DNA from: Flavihumibacter soli
Lineage (GTDB): Bacteria > Bacteroidota > Bacteroidia > Sphingobacteriales > Sphingobacteriaceae
Reading direction: 5' to 3'
Assembly (NCBI RefSeq): GCF_010692725.1
Contig: NZ_JAAFZB010000096.1
Coordinates: 62,001-126,000 of the forward strand
Length of the DNA stretch: 64,000 nucleotides
The notes under the pieces were generated by a model. It was not told the DNA's origin and did no database searches. It was given only the letters and a program-made list of their open reading frames with translations. Below are positions 45,369-53,705 of the stretch, one piece after another. How positions within the stretch are numbered: the first letter of the stretch is position 1; every line of letters begins with the position of its first letter. The translations under genes were made by a program, and so were the position numbers.

Positions 45369-46211
45369 TTATTTGTTGTGAGAGAATTTAGCCGCGACCC
45401 AATTCTTATCAGTTTTATGCCCCTGATAAGTCAGACTTAGCTGACCGGCCCTTTCCGTGATCATATCCAGATCCGCGCCTTCGTAAAAGCCGCTAAAAAA
45501 TATATCACCACCTTCCTTTAGAACTTCGGCGTATTTATCCATTTGATCCAGAAGAATATTGCGATTGATGTTTGCAAGAATGACATCAAACTCCAGGTTT
45601 GGAATTACCTCTTTAGATCCGCAGATAGCCTGTATATTACCGGCATGGTTAAGCCCTGAATTCTCAAGTGTACTTTCATAACATAGCGGATCATAGTCAA
45701 TTGCAACTACTTCGGTTGCACCTAATTTTGAGGCAAGTATTGCCAGTATGCCCGTGCCGCAGCCCATATCCAATACGACTTTGCCATTAAAATCCTCCCC
45801 CAGCATCCATTGCATCATCATCGAGGTTGTCTGATGATGCCCCGTGCCAAAAGCCATTTTCGGATCAATAACTATTTCATACTTAAACTCTGGCCGGGCC
45901 TGATGGAAGGTAGCCCTCACATAACACTGATCACTGATCTCCAGCGGTTCGAAATTACTCTCCCACTCCTCATTCCAGTTCTTATAGGGAATATCGTTCT
46001 CTTCGAAAGAGAAGGAAATGGTCTCCCGATATTCCTCTAGTGCCTGCTCCAGCCTTGGCCGACTGAAATCTGAATCAGGAATATAAGCTTTAAAACCTGA
46101 ATCAGTTTCCTCAAAAGTATCAAAGCCGATCTCTGAGAGAGCATTAACTAAAAGATCGCGAGCATAATCTTCTGAGGAAGAAATAGTAAAGACCAGTTCT
46201 TTGTAATTCAT
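45369..46211 (-). CDS. prmA: ribosomal protein L11 methyltransferase
   Basis: A 280-residue SAM-dependent methyltransferase. The N-terminal substrate-recognition domain (YKELVFTISSSEDYARDLL) is followed by the IDPKMAFGTGHHQTTSMMMQ loop, the SAM motif VLDMGCGTGILAILASKLGA, VAIDYDPLCYES and the catalytic-region VILANINRNILL. PrmA methylates several amino groups of ribosomal protein L11. Its ATG overlaps the tpiA stop codon (TAATG), so the two are translationally coupled. Confidence 0.95.
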   Translation of the reverse strand: MNYKELVFTISSSEDYARDLLVNALSEIGFDTFEETDSGFKAYIPDSDFSRPRLEQALEEYRETISFSFEENDIPYKNWNEEWESNFEPLEISDQCYVRATFHQARPEFKYEIVIDPKMAFGTGHHQTTSMMMQWMLGEDFNGKVVLDMGCGTGILAILASKLGATEVVAIDYDPLCYESTLENSGLNHAGNIQAICGSKEVIPNLEFDVILANINRNILLDQMDKYAEVLKEGGDIFFSGFYEGADLDMITERAGQLSLTYQGHKTDKNWVAAKFSHNK

Positions 46212-46978
46212 TACAGGCTGAAGGATTTAATAATATCCACAAAATCGCGTGATTTTAATGATGCGCCGCCAATAAGACCACCGTCGATATCAGGTTTAGC
46301 AAACAGTTCTGCCGCATTCTTTGGATTGCAGCTTCCTCCGTATAATATACTGAGGTCGCTGGCTGTGCCCTCACCATACTTACTCCGGACCTCATTACGA
46401 ATGAATTCATGAATCTCCTGAGCCTGTTCCGGAGTCGCTGTAAGACCGGTACCAATTGCCCAAACCGGTTCGTATGCAAGTACCACATTCGCAAACTGAC
46501 TTTCAGTAAGATGAAATAATCCTTCGGCAAGCTGCCTCTTAATAACATCAAAATATGAATTATCGTTTCGCTGATCCAGTGTTTCGCCAATGCAAAAAAT
46601 AGGACTGAGCTGGTGTTGTAATGCGGAATTAACTTTTTCAGCCAGAAGAGCATTGTTTTCAGCAAAATACTGCCGCCGTTCTGAATGGCCGAGGATCACA
46701 TAGTTCACACCCACAGATTGAAGCATCGGAGCAGACACTTCGCCGGTATAGGCACCACTTTGCGCCTGATGGCAATTTTGCGCGCCTACAGAGACCTTGT
46801 TATGAGTTTTTGCCAGCTGGCATATTGCTCCAAGATGTACATAGGGAGGACAAACGATAACATGCTGCTCACCCATCACTTCATCATTAACCATGTTAAC
46901 TATTTCTGAAAACAAACCGATACCCGAAGTATAATCGAGGTTCATTTTCCAATTTCCTGCAACAATTTTTTTTCTCAT
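46211..46978 (-). CDS. tpiA: triosephosphate isomerase
   Basis: A 255-residue TIM barrel that interconverts dihydroxyacetone phosphate and glyceraldehyde-3-phosphate. The catalytic residues are visible: Lys11 in AGNWKMN, His98 in ILGHSERR and Glu170 in AYEPVWAIGTG. The phosphate-binding C-terminal GGSCNPKNAAEL and GLIGGASL are also present. It is in the leftward run GlmU-like gene - tpiA - prmA. Confidence 0.97.
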   Translation of the reverse strand: MRKKIVAGNWKMNLDYTSGIGLFSEIVNMVNDEVMGEQHVIVCPPYVHLGAICQLAKTHNKVSVGAQNCHQAQSGAYTGEVSAPMLQSVGVNYVILGHSERRQYFAENNALLAEKVNSALQHQLSPIFCIGETLDQRNDNSYFDVIKRQLAEGLFHLTESQFANVVLAYEPVWAIGTGLTATPEQAQEIHEFIRNEVRSKYGEGTASDLSILYGGSCNPKNAAELFAKPDIDGGLIGGASLKSRDFVDIIKSFSL

Positions 46979-46988
46979 AATAGCTCTT

Positions 46989-48173
46989 TTAAAATTTCCT
47001 GTGTTTCGATGTAAGGTCGAATACAGCTGATAACAACCGTTTTTCTACATCATTGAAGTGTTGGTTCCGGCGTTCGTAAACCTTTTCCGCGGTTTCGAAC
47101 ATCTTGCTTAAAGCATAGACCGCCAGGCCCTGCGGTCCGCCCCAGGCGAAGTCGGGAATAAAGTTGCGGGGAAACCCGGATCCAAAAATATTGGCACTTA
47201 CGCCGATCACAGTTCCGGTATTAAACATCGTATTAATGGCACACTTGGCATGATCGGCCATAATGAGCCCGCAAAACTGTAGCCCTGTTCTTCGGAAATT
47301 TTCCTTTTCGTAATCCCAGAGCCGAACCTCGGCATAATTATTTTTTAGATTTGAATTATTACTGTCGGCACCTATGTTACACCATTCCCCTAACACGGCG
47401 TTACCCAGGTAGCCTTCATGACCTTTTGAAGAATATCCCAGTAGTACGGAATTGTTAATTTCACCACCCACCCGGCTAAAAGGCCCGATAGTGGTCATCC
47501 CATATATCTTAGCTCCCATCTTGATCTGAGAATCATTACAAAGCGCAAAGGAACCCCGGATATGGCATCCTTCCCACACCTGCGAATTTTTCCCGAGGTA
47601 GATCGGACCAGATTTTGTGTTGAAAGTAGAACAATCTGCCTCCACGCCCTCTTCGATAAAAATATCTTCGCCTAAAAGGATATTCGTATTGCTTAATGGA
47701 GCAGAAACACGTCCGGCTGTAATCAGATCAAAATCCTTACGCAACTCGGCATCATTCAGGCTGAAAATATTCTCCGGGAAATTGATCCTGGTGACTTCAC
47801 GGCTGTACTCAATGGCTTTATAATGATCGGTCCGCTGATAATCGAAGCTGCCCGCATCGGAACCCTTTAGCTTCACCGCCAGTAAGGTCCCCTGGTTTAC
47901 CAGAGCCTCACCTTCCGAAAGCTTATCGATCGCCTCTATAAGACCATCGTCAGGGCAAACGGATCCGTTAATAAATAAATTAGAATCAGAGATTTTCGGC
48001 GGGAATTTCTCTTTCAGATAATCTTCTGTTAGAAAGGAATAATCGGACTTTAGCCGCCGTTGCCATTTTTCAGCAATTGTTAAGATACCGATTCGCAATG
48101 CGGCTACCGGCCTGGTAAATGTCAATGGCAGTAATCCATTTCGGGATGAATCATCAAATAAGATTATCGTCAT
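46989..48173 (-). CDS. GlmU-like putative sugar nucleotidyltransferase with left-handed beta-helix
   Basis: A 394-residue protein. The N-terminal part begins IILFDDSSRNGLLPLTFTRPVAALRIG, which resembles a divergent nucleotidyltransferase start (no GxGTR-like loop). The C-terminal half shows hexapeptide repeats of a left-handed beta-helix (LGKNSQVWEGCHIRGSFALC, IYGMTTIGPFSRVGGEI, in parts). This is the architecture of the Bacteroidota GlmU-family proteins of unknown substrate. It lies 10 bp upstream of tpiA on the same strand. Confidence 0.82.
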   Translation of the reverse strand: MTIILFDDSSRNGLLPLTFTRPVAALRIGILTIAEKWQRRLKSDYSFLTEDYLKEKFPPKISDSNLFINGSVCPDDGLIEAIDKLSEGEALVNQGTLLAVKLKGSDAGSFDYQRTDHYKAIEYSREVTRINFPENIFSLNDAELRKDFDLITAGRVSAPLSNTNILLGEDIFIEEGVEADCSTFNTKSGPIYLGKNSQVWEGCHIRGSFALCNDSQIKMGAKIYGMTTIGPFSRVGGEINNSVLLGYSSKGHEGYLGNAVLGEWCNIGADSNNSNLKNNYAEVRLWDYEKENFRRTGLQFCGLIMADHAKCAINTMFNTGTVIGVSANIFGSGFPRNFIPDFAWGGPQGLAVYALSKMFETAEKVYERRNQHFNDVEKRLLSAVFDLTSKHRKF

Positions 48174-48188
48174 TGAACAAAAATAAAA

Positions 48189-48217
48189 AAAGTCCCGACT
48201 GTTGAAGACGAGACTTT
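48189..48217 (-). terminator. rpmE2 terminator
   Basis: On the minus strand AAAGTCTCG pairs with CGGGACTTT (one G-U) around an 11-nt loop and is followed by U residues. It lies 32 bp beyond the rpmE2 stop and separates it from the GlmU-like gene. Confidence 0.85.
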
Positions 48218-48248
48218 TTATTAATATTATATTGAATTCTGTATCAGA

Positions 48249-48497
48249 TTACTTTTTTTCGTAACGGCTACGGAATTTATCAATACGACCGGCGGTATCC
48301 ACTAACTTCATCTTACCTGTGTAGAACGGGTGTGATGTATGCGAGATCTCTAATTTAACCAAAGGATACTCATTACCATCCTCCCATTTAACAGACTCTT
48401 TTGTTTCTATGCAAGATTTTGTTAAAAAAGCATATTCGTTGGACATGTCTTTAAAAACAACTAATCTATAATTTTTTGGATGCAATTCAGCTTTCAT
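48249..48497 (-). CDS. rpmE2: 50S ribosomal protein L31, type B
   Basis: An 82-residue protein beginning [20 protein letters not shown]. It contains the L31 signature [26 protein letters not shown] (in parts) and lacks the CxxC zinc ligands of type A, so it is the zinc-independent form. The frame is open much further upstream, but the family starts at this Met, and a consensus -7 box lies 24 bp before it. Confidence 0.95.
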   Translation of the reverse strand: MKAELHPKNYRLVVFKDMSNEYAFLTKSCIETKESVKWEDGNEYPLVKLEISHTSHPFYTGKMKLVDTAGRIDKFRSRYEKK

Positions 48498-48520
48498 CTT
48501 ATCAATACTTTTAAGAGGTG

Positions 48521-48548
48521 CAAATATAGAATAAAAATCAGGTTCAAA
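48521..48548 (-). promoter_or_regulatory. candidate promoter of rpmE2
   Basis: The minus strand has TTTG at 48548-48545, a 16-nt spacer, and a perfect -7 box TATATTTG at 48528-48521. The predicted start is about 18 nt before the ATG. The spacer is a little short compared with the usual 19-20. Confidence 0.45.
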
Positions 48549-48590
48549 AAAGTAAAATTTAAAATTTTCAAAAATGCCCTGAATTGAAAA

Positions 48591-48709
48591 CCTCAATTGA
48601 GGAACCCATGTGGGACTTGTCAGGGTATGGTTAAGGTCAAGTCCATGAATTAATGGACTTAACCCTAGGCTGAGTGCGACCTGCCCCCTGCATGGCAACA
48701 AGGATACCC
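48591..48709. other. intergenic region with nested inverted repeats, possible structured RNA
   Basis: Within the 308-bp gap between rpmE2 and mce there are several complementary segments: CCTCAATTGAGG (48591-48602), CCCATGTGGG (48605-48614), an outer pair GGGTAT (48623-48628) with ATACCC (48704-48709), and inside it a strong stem-loop at 48629-48664 with arms GGTTAAG-gtc-AAGTCCAT and ATGGACTTAACC. I find no coding frame or known riboswitch core. The rpmE2 promoter lies downstream, so this is outside the rpmE2 leader. It could be a small RNA or a palindromic repeat. Confidence 0.4.
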
Positions 48710-48805
48710 ATGATCGCTTTTCAGATCGACCTGTTATTATACACGTAATACTTATCTGATTACAGCTCCAATTGTCACATTTGCCAGAAAGCGAAAACAA
48801 GTATT

Positions 48806-49207
48806 TTATGATATTTGCTGGCAAAGTTCAATTAAAACGCCATGCGAACTTTTTGGATGAACGAAGCAAACCAGTTTGTTGTCTGCGCCGAGTTTGGGTG
48901 TTTCGTTAAGCAGAATAAAGCCTTCTTCTTTCAGGCGCTCCATCTCAAGGACAATGTCATCAACATCAAACGCAATGTGATGAATTCCTTCACCCTTCTT
49001 CTCGATAAATTTGAATATCGCACTATCCTCGGATGTTGCTTCCAGTAATTCAACCTTGTTTTCCCCGGTTTTAAAGAAGGCTGTCAGTACGTTTTCGCTT
49101 TCCACGGACTCTGTTTTATAACTGCCGACACCAAGGAGTTTTTCATAAACTTCACTTGCAGAGGCGAGGCTTTTAACTGCAATACCAATATGTTCGATTC
49201 TGTTCAT
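48806..49207 (-). CDS. mce: methylmalonyl-CoA epimerase
   Basis: A 133-residue VOC-fold enzyme. It starts [25 protein letters not shown], with the first metal His, then has [17 protein letters not shown], the [14 protein letters not shown] segment with the second His and the family's HHIAF motif, and ends [11 protein letters not shown] with the Glu ligand. It interconverts (2S)- and (2R)-methylmalonyl-CoA in propionate or succinate metabolism. The mutase genes are not in the window. Confidence 0.93.
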   Translation of the reverse strand: MNRIEHIGIAVKSLASASEVYEKLLGVGSYKTESVESENVLTAFFKTGENKVELLEATSEDSAIFKFIEKKGEGIHHIAFDVDDIVLEMERLKEEGFILLNETPKLGADNKLVCFVHPKSSHGVLIELCQQIS

Positions 49208-49287
49208 AGGCTTATTTGTGGCATAAAAATGACCAAGGTAACCTTATATGCCCTTTTGTCCGGGGTTCATTCTGCAAATTTTGTTCG

Positions 49288-49295
49288 TATATTTG
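49288..49295 (+). promoter_or_regulatory. -7 box upstream of iscS
   Basis: A perfect TATATTTG 28 bp before the iscS ATG at 49324. No convincing -33 element is seen at the expected distance. Confidence 0.4.
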
Positions 49296-49323
49296 TACTC
49301 GATTTACAATAAACCAAATATAA

Positions 49324-50535
49324 ATGAATCTTCCAATTTACTTAGATAACAACGCAACCACCCCTCTTGATCCGAGGGTTCTGGAGGCGATGCTACCATA
49401 CTTTAACTCAAAATTCGGTAATGCGGCCAGCCGCAATCACGCATTTGGATGGGCTGCTGAAGAGGGTGTTGACTATGCACGTGAACAGGTTGCCCAACTG
49501 ATCGGAGCTACTGAGAAAGAAATTATTTTCACCTCTGGAGCGACTGAATCAGACAACCTTGCTATCAAGGGCGTGTTTGAGATGTATAAGGAAAAAGGAA
49601 ATCACATCATTACCTGCGTGACTGAACATAAGGCCGTTCTTGATGCCTGCAAGCATTTAGAGAAGCTTGGAGCGCAGGTCACCTACCTTCCGGTTAAAGA
49701 GGATGGCCTGATTGATCTTGGGCAATTGGAAGCCGCTATGACTGAGAAAACCATCCTGGTATCCATCATGTATGGAAACAATGAAATTGGAGTTATACAG
49801 CCGGTAAAAGAGATTGCGGCAATAGCTCACAAATTTGGTGCTTTGTTCATGACCGATGCTACCCAGGCAGTAGGAAAAATCCCTGTAAACGTGATCGTGG
49901 ATGGTATTGACCTGATGGCTTTCACTGGTCATAAAATGTACGGACCGAAGGGTGTTGGAGCTCTGTATGTTCGCAGAAAAAATCCAAGAGTAAAAGTTAC
50001 AGCTCAGATGGATGGCGGTGGCCATGAGCGTGGTATGCGTTCAGGAACCTTAAATGTTCCCGGTATCGTTGGATTAGGTAAAGCAGCTGAATTATGCCGT
50101 TTGGAAATGGAAGAAGAATCTAAACGCCTTTCTGCGCTGCGTGATAAATTACAGTCGTCATTGCTGGAGATGGAAGAAAGTTATCTGAATGGTAATAAAG
50201 AAAACCGCTTACCGCATGTTACCAATATCTCTTTCAAATATGTAGAAGGAGAAGGATTGATGATGGCAATGAAAGATCTTGCTGTTTCTTCAGGATCAGC
50301 GTGTACTTCGGCATCTCTTGAGCCGTCGTATGTTTTGAAAAGTTTAGGCTTATCAGATGACCTGGCACATTCATCCATTCGTTTTGGATTAGGCAGGTTT
50401 ACTACCGAAGAAGAAGTTGATTTTGCGATTGAGCAAACAAAGAAAGCAGTGAATCACCTCCGTGAACTTTCCCCGCTTTGGGAGATGTTTAAAGAAGGTG
50501 TAGATCTGGATTCTGTTGAATGGGCAGAGCACTAA
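49324..50535 (+). CDS. iscS: cysteine desulfurase IscS
   Basis: A 403-residue PLP enzyme that takes sulfur from cysteine for iron-sulfur cluster assembly. It begins [19 protein letters not shown]. The PLP lysine is Lys204 in [11 protein letters not shown], and the active-site Cys327 is in [16 protein letters not shown], a long IscS-type loop. It is followed by iscU (85-bp gap) and an IscA-type gene. hscA, hscB, fdx and iscR are not adjacent, so this is a minimal set. Confidence 0.96.
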   Translation: MNLPIYLDNNATTPLDPRVLEAMLPYFNSKFGNAASRNHAFGWAAEEGVDYAREQVAQLIGATEKEIIFTSGATESDNLAIKGVFEMYKEKGNHIITCVTEHKAVLDACKHLEKLGAQVTYLPVKEDGLIDLGQLEAAMTEKTILVSIMYGNNEIGVIQPVKEIAAIAHKFGALFMTDATQAVGKIPVNVIVDGIDLMAFTGHKMYGPKGVGALYVRRKNPRVKVTAQMDGGGHERGMRSGTLNVPGIVGLGKAAELCRLEMEEESKRLSALRDKLQSSLLEMEESYLNGNKENRLPHVTNISFKYVEGEGLMMAMKDLAVSSGSACTSASLEPSYVLKSLGLSDDLAHSSIRFGLGRFTTEEEVDFAIEQTKKAVNHLRELSPLWEMFKEGVDLDSVEWAEH

Positions 50536-50620
50536 GAACAGGTCTAACCTGTTTGCAGTATTAAAGAGACAATATTATTAAATTACTAATACATAAATCG
50601 GATAACCGAAAAAGGAAATT

Positions 50621-51034
50621 ATGGCTTACTCAGAAAAAGTAATTGATCATTATACCAACCCGCGCAACGTTGGTACACTTGACAAAAGCAACAACAGCGT
50701 TGGTACCGGCTTAGTTGGTGCGCCCGAGTGTGGTGACGTTATGCGTTTACAGATCCAGGTTGACGAAAATCATGTGATCACTGATGCTAAATTCAAAACT
50801 TTTGGTTGTGGCTCTGCTATCGCTTCATCATCCCTTGCAACCGAGTGGCTGAAAGGTAAATCAATTGATGACGCAATGAAAATTGACAACATGGACATCG
50901 TGGAAGAACTTGCGTTACCGCCGGTAAAGATCCATTGTTCTGTGTTAGCAGAAGACGCAATCAAAGCTGCTATCAATGACTATCGTGTGAAGAATGGTCT
51001 TGAAGCTTTGGTTAGTGAAAAGTCACATCATTAA
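50621..51034 (+). CDS. iscU: iron-sulfur cluster scaffold IscU
   Basis: A 137-residue scaffold on which IscS-derived sulfur and iron form a 2Fe-2S cluster. The ligands are in canonical positions: Cys37 and Asp39 in GAPECGDVM, Cys63 in FGCGSAIASSS, and Cys106 in LPPVKIHCSVLAEDA, which is the LPPVK motif recognised by the HscA chaperone. That suggests an HscA exists elsewhere in the genome. Confidence 0.96.
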   Translation: MAYSEKVIDHYTNPRNVGTLDKSNNSVGTGLVGAPECGDVMRLQIQVDENHVITDAKFKTFGCGSAIASSSLATEWLKGKSIDDAMKIDNMDIVEELALPPVKIHCSVLAEDAIKAAINDYRVKNGLEALVSEKSHH

Positions 51035-51035
51035 T

Positions 51036-51165
51036 AGTATATAGTAGGTAGTATTTAGTACTTAGTACTAAGAAAAAGTTCAAATACTATCTGCTGTTAA
51101 ATACCTACTGTTAATTGTAATTAATATTGGTGAAGCAGATGAATGTCTACCTACTAAATACTAGT
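51036..51165. repeat. TAGTA-word array with 12-bp inverted repeat between iscU and iscA
   Basis: The 147-bp iscU-iscA spacer is mostly built of TAGTATTTAGTA- and TACTAAATACTA-like words. A perfect 12-bp inverted pair occurs at 51049-51060 and 51152-51163, and GTAGGTA (51044-51050) is also complementary to a TACCTAC-like segment near 51112. There is no gene in it. Such a large structured spacer within an isc set is unusual. Confidence 0.7.
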
Positions 51166-51181
51166 TACTAAAACTAATAAA

Positions 51182-51508
51182 ATGGTTACGGTCACAGAAA
51201 AAGCTAAGGAAAAAGTAATTGAGCTCATGCAGGAAAACGGGCTGGATAACACCCATTTCTTACGTGTATCAGTTCAGGGAGGCGGATGTTCCGGATTATC
51301 CTATAAAATGGATTTCGATAATGAAGAAAAACCGGGAGACCAGTTTTTTGAAGATAAGGGCATCCGTATAACACTTGATATGAAATCATTCCTGTACCTG
51401 GCAGGTACGGAACTTGACTTTTCCGACGGGCTGAATGGCAAAGGATTTAATTTCCATAATCCTAATGCTACCCGTACCTGCGGTTGCGGCGAAAGTTTTT
51501 CAGTTTAA
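51182..51508 (+). CDS. HesB/IscA family iron-sulfur assembly protein
   Basis: A 108-residue A-type carrier. The three cluster ligands are Cys36 in GGGCSGLSYKM and Cys100/Cys102 in the terminal TCGCGESF. It carries nascent clusters to apo-proteins. Sequence alone does not separate IscA from ErpA; I favour an IscA-type role because of the iscS-iscU neighbours. A terminator follows. Confidence 0.93.
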   Translation: MVTVTEKAKEKVIELMQENGLDNTHFLRVSVQGGGCSGLSYKMDFDNEEKPGDQFFEDKGIRITLDMKSFLYLAGTELDFSDGLNGKGFNFHNPNATRTCGCGESFSV

Positions 51509-51536
51509 GATAACCCGGCGTTGGCCGGTTTGATAA

Positions 51537-51561
51537 AAAGGGGCTCATATAGAGCCCTTTT
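51537..51561 (+). terminator. intrinsic terminator after the isc genes
   Basis: Stem GGGCTC / GAGCCC extended by flanking A-T pairs, followed by TTTTG. A second small hairpin (AACCCGG / CCGGTT) precedes it. It lies 28 bp after the IscA-type gene. Confidence 0.8.
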
Positions 51562-51605
51562 GTATTCTACAGCGATTCTGTATTATTGTCAAAAAAACCA
51601 CCGAA

Positions 51606-53519
51606 ATGAATTTAAATAGCGGTCTCACTACTGTTCCTTCGTTACTTCGTCATGTCGTAAGCAATGTCCACCAGGGAACAGATACCTTTCTACTTCAAAA
51701 AGTGAAGGATAAGTGGGAAGAAATCAGCTATCAGCAGGTCTTACATAAGGCTGATGCTATTTCGAGTTATTTTCTCGAACTGGGAATAAATAAAGGCGAT
51801 CGCCTCGGCCTGATAATCGAGAACTCACCCGAGTACGTTTACTATGATCAGGGATTACAACAGATAGGCGCTGTCAATGTATCTATCTATCCTACCCTTT
51901 CGGAAAGCGAGATCGAATATATCTTAAAGGATTCGGGCGTTCGCAGCATCCTCGTTGGAAACCCTTTTCTCTTTCGCAAGATCATCAAGGTTGCCAATAA
52001 CTGCGTTGACCTTTTACGAATTATCCCGGTATTTAATGAATACGAAAAGTTCCTTGAAAATATTAACCTTAACGCCGGGGTGATTCATCTGAACGCATTG
52101 ATCGCTGAAGGGGAATCCCAGATATCTCAATATCAACAGGAAATCAATCATAAAAGAACTTCTATACAGCCTTCAGACCTGTCGTCACTTATTTACACGT
52201 CAGGCACCACGGGAATTCCCAAGGGAGTGATGCTTACTCATTCCAATTTTGTGGAGAATGTAAGGGTTTGTTTACAGCAAATCCCCGTAATCGACGAGCA
52301 TGAAACCTTCTTATCATTTCTTCCGCTCTCCCATGTGTTCGAACGAACAGCAACCTACCACGTTTGCTGCGCCCGCGGTTGTAAGATCGCTTTCGCACAA
52401 AGTCTTGAATTACTCGCGAAGAACATGGCTGAAGTTAAGCCCACCGTGATGAGTTGTGTACCTCGATTACTGGAACGGATCCACGATAAGGCCATGAAGA
52501 GCGGAACTGCGGATGGTGGGGTGAAAGCTAAATTATTCTTATGGGCAATTGAGACCGGGAAAAAACACCGTGAAATAAAGGAAGCTGGTAAAACTCCCGG
52601 AGCCTTTCTCAGCCTTCAGCATAAGCTGGCTGATAAACTGGTGTTCAGTAAAATTAAGGAGAAGACTGGCGGGCGTCTGAAATTCATGCTCTCAGGAGGT
52701 GCGGCGCTTCCTAAGAATGTCGGTGAATTTTTCGGTAACCTGGGTATTAAGATACTGGAAGGGTTCGGACTTACAGAAACATCACCTGTTATGTCGGTTA
52801 CTGAATATCACCGGCAGGTCTACGGAACAGTTGGACGTATAATTCCTGGAATTGAAGTAGGAATTCAGGATGTTGAAACCAAGGAATTTATTACTAAACA
52901 AACGCATAATACATTCAACGAAGACTTTGAATGCGAAGAAGGTGAGGTGGTTGTTCGCGGTCACTGTGTGATGAAAGGTTACTGGAATAAGCCTGAAGAG
53001 ACTGCGCAGGTTATTGATCCGGCGGGCTGGTTTCATACAGGTGATGTGGGACGTTTTTATAAGGGAAACCTGAAAATTACGGACAGGATCAAGAATATGC
53101 TGGTGAATGCTTACGGTAAAAATATTTACCCAACTCCTGTAGAAAACACCTATCTGAAAAGTCCAAAGATTGAACAGATATTTCTGTTAGGCGATAAAAG
53201 AGAATATGTTACAGCCATTATTATTCCTTCCAAAGAGTCGATGCAGGAAACCTTCGACTTAAAGGAAGAATTTTTCAGGCTGCCAGAGCCTTTCGTAGCT
53301 GAAAAGAATATCATCGATTGGATCGGCCAGGATATTAAACGCTTGTCAACAGAGCTTGCTAAATTTGAGCGAATCAAATCGTTTATCGTAAAAAGAACTC
53401 CTTTTACTATAGAAGAAGGCGAGTTAACTCCTTCAATGAAAGCTAAGAGAAAGGTTATCGAACAAAAATTTGCCAGAGCAATTGATGATATGTATTTGCA
53501 GGAGGTCGAAACCGAGTAA
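51606..53519 (+). CDS. long-chain acyl-CoA synthetase (AMP-dependent ligase)
   Basis: A 637-residue adenylate-forming enzyme that activates fatty acids with ATP and CoA. Motifs: the P-loop IYTSGTTGIPKGVML, SFLPLSHVFERT, LKFMLSGGAALPKNV, EGFGLTETSPVMSV, the A8/A10 regions WFHTGDVGRF, DRIKNMLVNAYGKNIYPTPVE and a late Lys in the C-terminal domain (TPSMKAKRKV). The length and the AAALPK/GLTET features match the ACSL/FadD15 subgroup. Its own operon; start ATG 51606. Confidence 0.92.
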   Translation: MNLNSGLTTVPSLLRHVVSNVHQGTDTFLLQKVKDKWEEISYQQVLHKADAISSYFLELGINKGDRLGLIIENSPEYVYYDQGLQQIGAVNVSIYPTLSESEIEYILKDSGVRSILVGNPFLFRKIIKVANNCVDLLRIIPVFNEYEKFLENINLNAGVIHLNALIAEGESQISQYQQEINHKRTSIQPSDLSSLIYTSGTTGIPKGVMLTHSNFVENVRVCLQQIPVIDEHETFLSFLPLSHVFERTATYHVCCARGCKIAFAQSLELLAKNMAEVKPTVMSCVPRLLERIHDKAMKSGTADGGVKAKLFLWAIETGKKHREIKEAGKTPGAFLSLQHKLADKLVFSKIKEKTGGRLKFMLSGGAALPKNVGEFFGNLGIKILEGFGLTETSPVMSVTEYHRQVYGTVGRIIPGIEVGIQDVETKEFITKQTHNTFNEDFECEEGEVVVRGHCVMKGYWNKPEETAQVIDPAGWFHTGDVGRFYKGNLKITDRIKNMLVNAYGKNIYPTPVENTYLKSPKIEQIFLLGDKREYVTAIIIPSKESMQETFDLKEEFFRLPEPFVAEKNIIDWIGQDIKRLSTELAKFERIKSFIVKRTPFTIEEGELTPSMKAKRKVIEQKFARAIDDMYLQEVETE

Positions 53520-53676
53520 TTGTGAACCAGTATCTTATTCTGCAATAACCGGTATTAAGCCTTTCCGGGGTATTCTTCATTATTTAGATTCTACTCCCCT
53601 TCTTCACACTTGCTTTTAGAAAACAGAGGAGTTTAGAATTCCTGCTGTCGCACTTCTAACCCATGGTCGAAAAACG

Positions 53677-53684
53677 TATTTTTG
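53677..53684 (+). promoter_or_regulatory. -7 box upstream of lysS
   Basis: A perfect TATTTTTG 21 bp before the lysS ATG at 53706, which also argues against the longer TTG-initiated frame that would start inside the box. Confidence 0.4.
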
Positions 53685-53705
53685 CAACAAATTTTATTTT
53701 TAACA

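Noticed and set aside
48591-48709. The structured region considered as a 4.5S SRP RNA, tmRNA, RNase P RNA or known riboswitch.
   Set aside because: The conserved cores of these RNAs (for example the SRP GGAA/AGCAG loop or RNase P GAGGAAAGUC) are absent.
48498-48824. The rpmE2 reading frame stays open for 109 codons upstream of the L31 start.
   Set aside because: L31 type B starts at 48497, a consensus -7 box lies at 48521-48528 within this stretch, and the extra sequence has no protein-like character.
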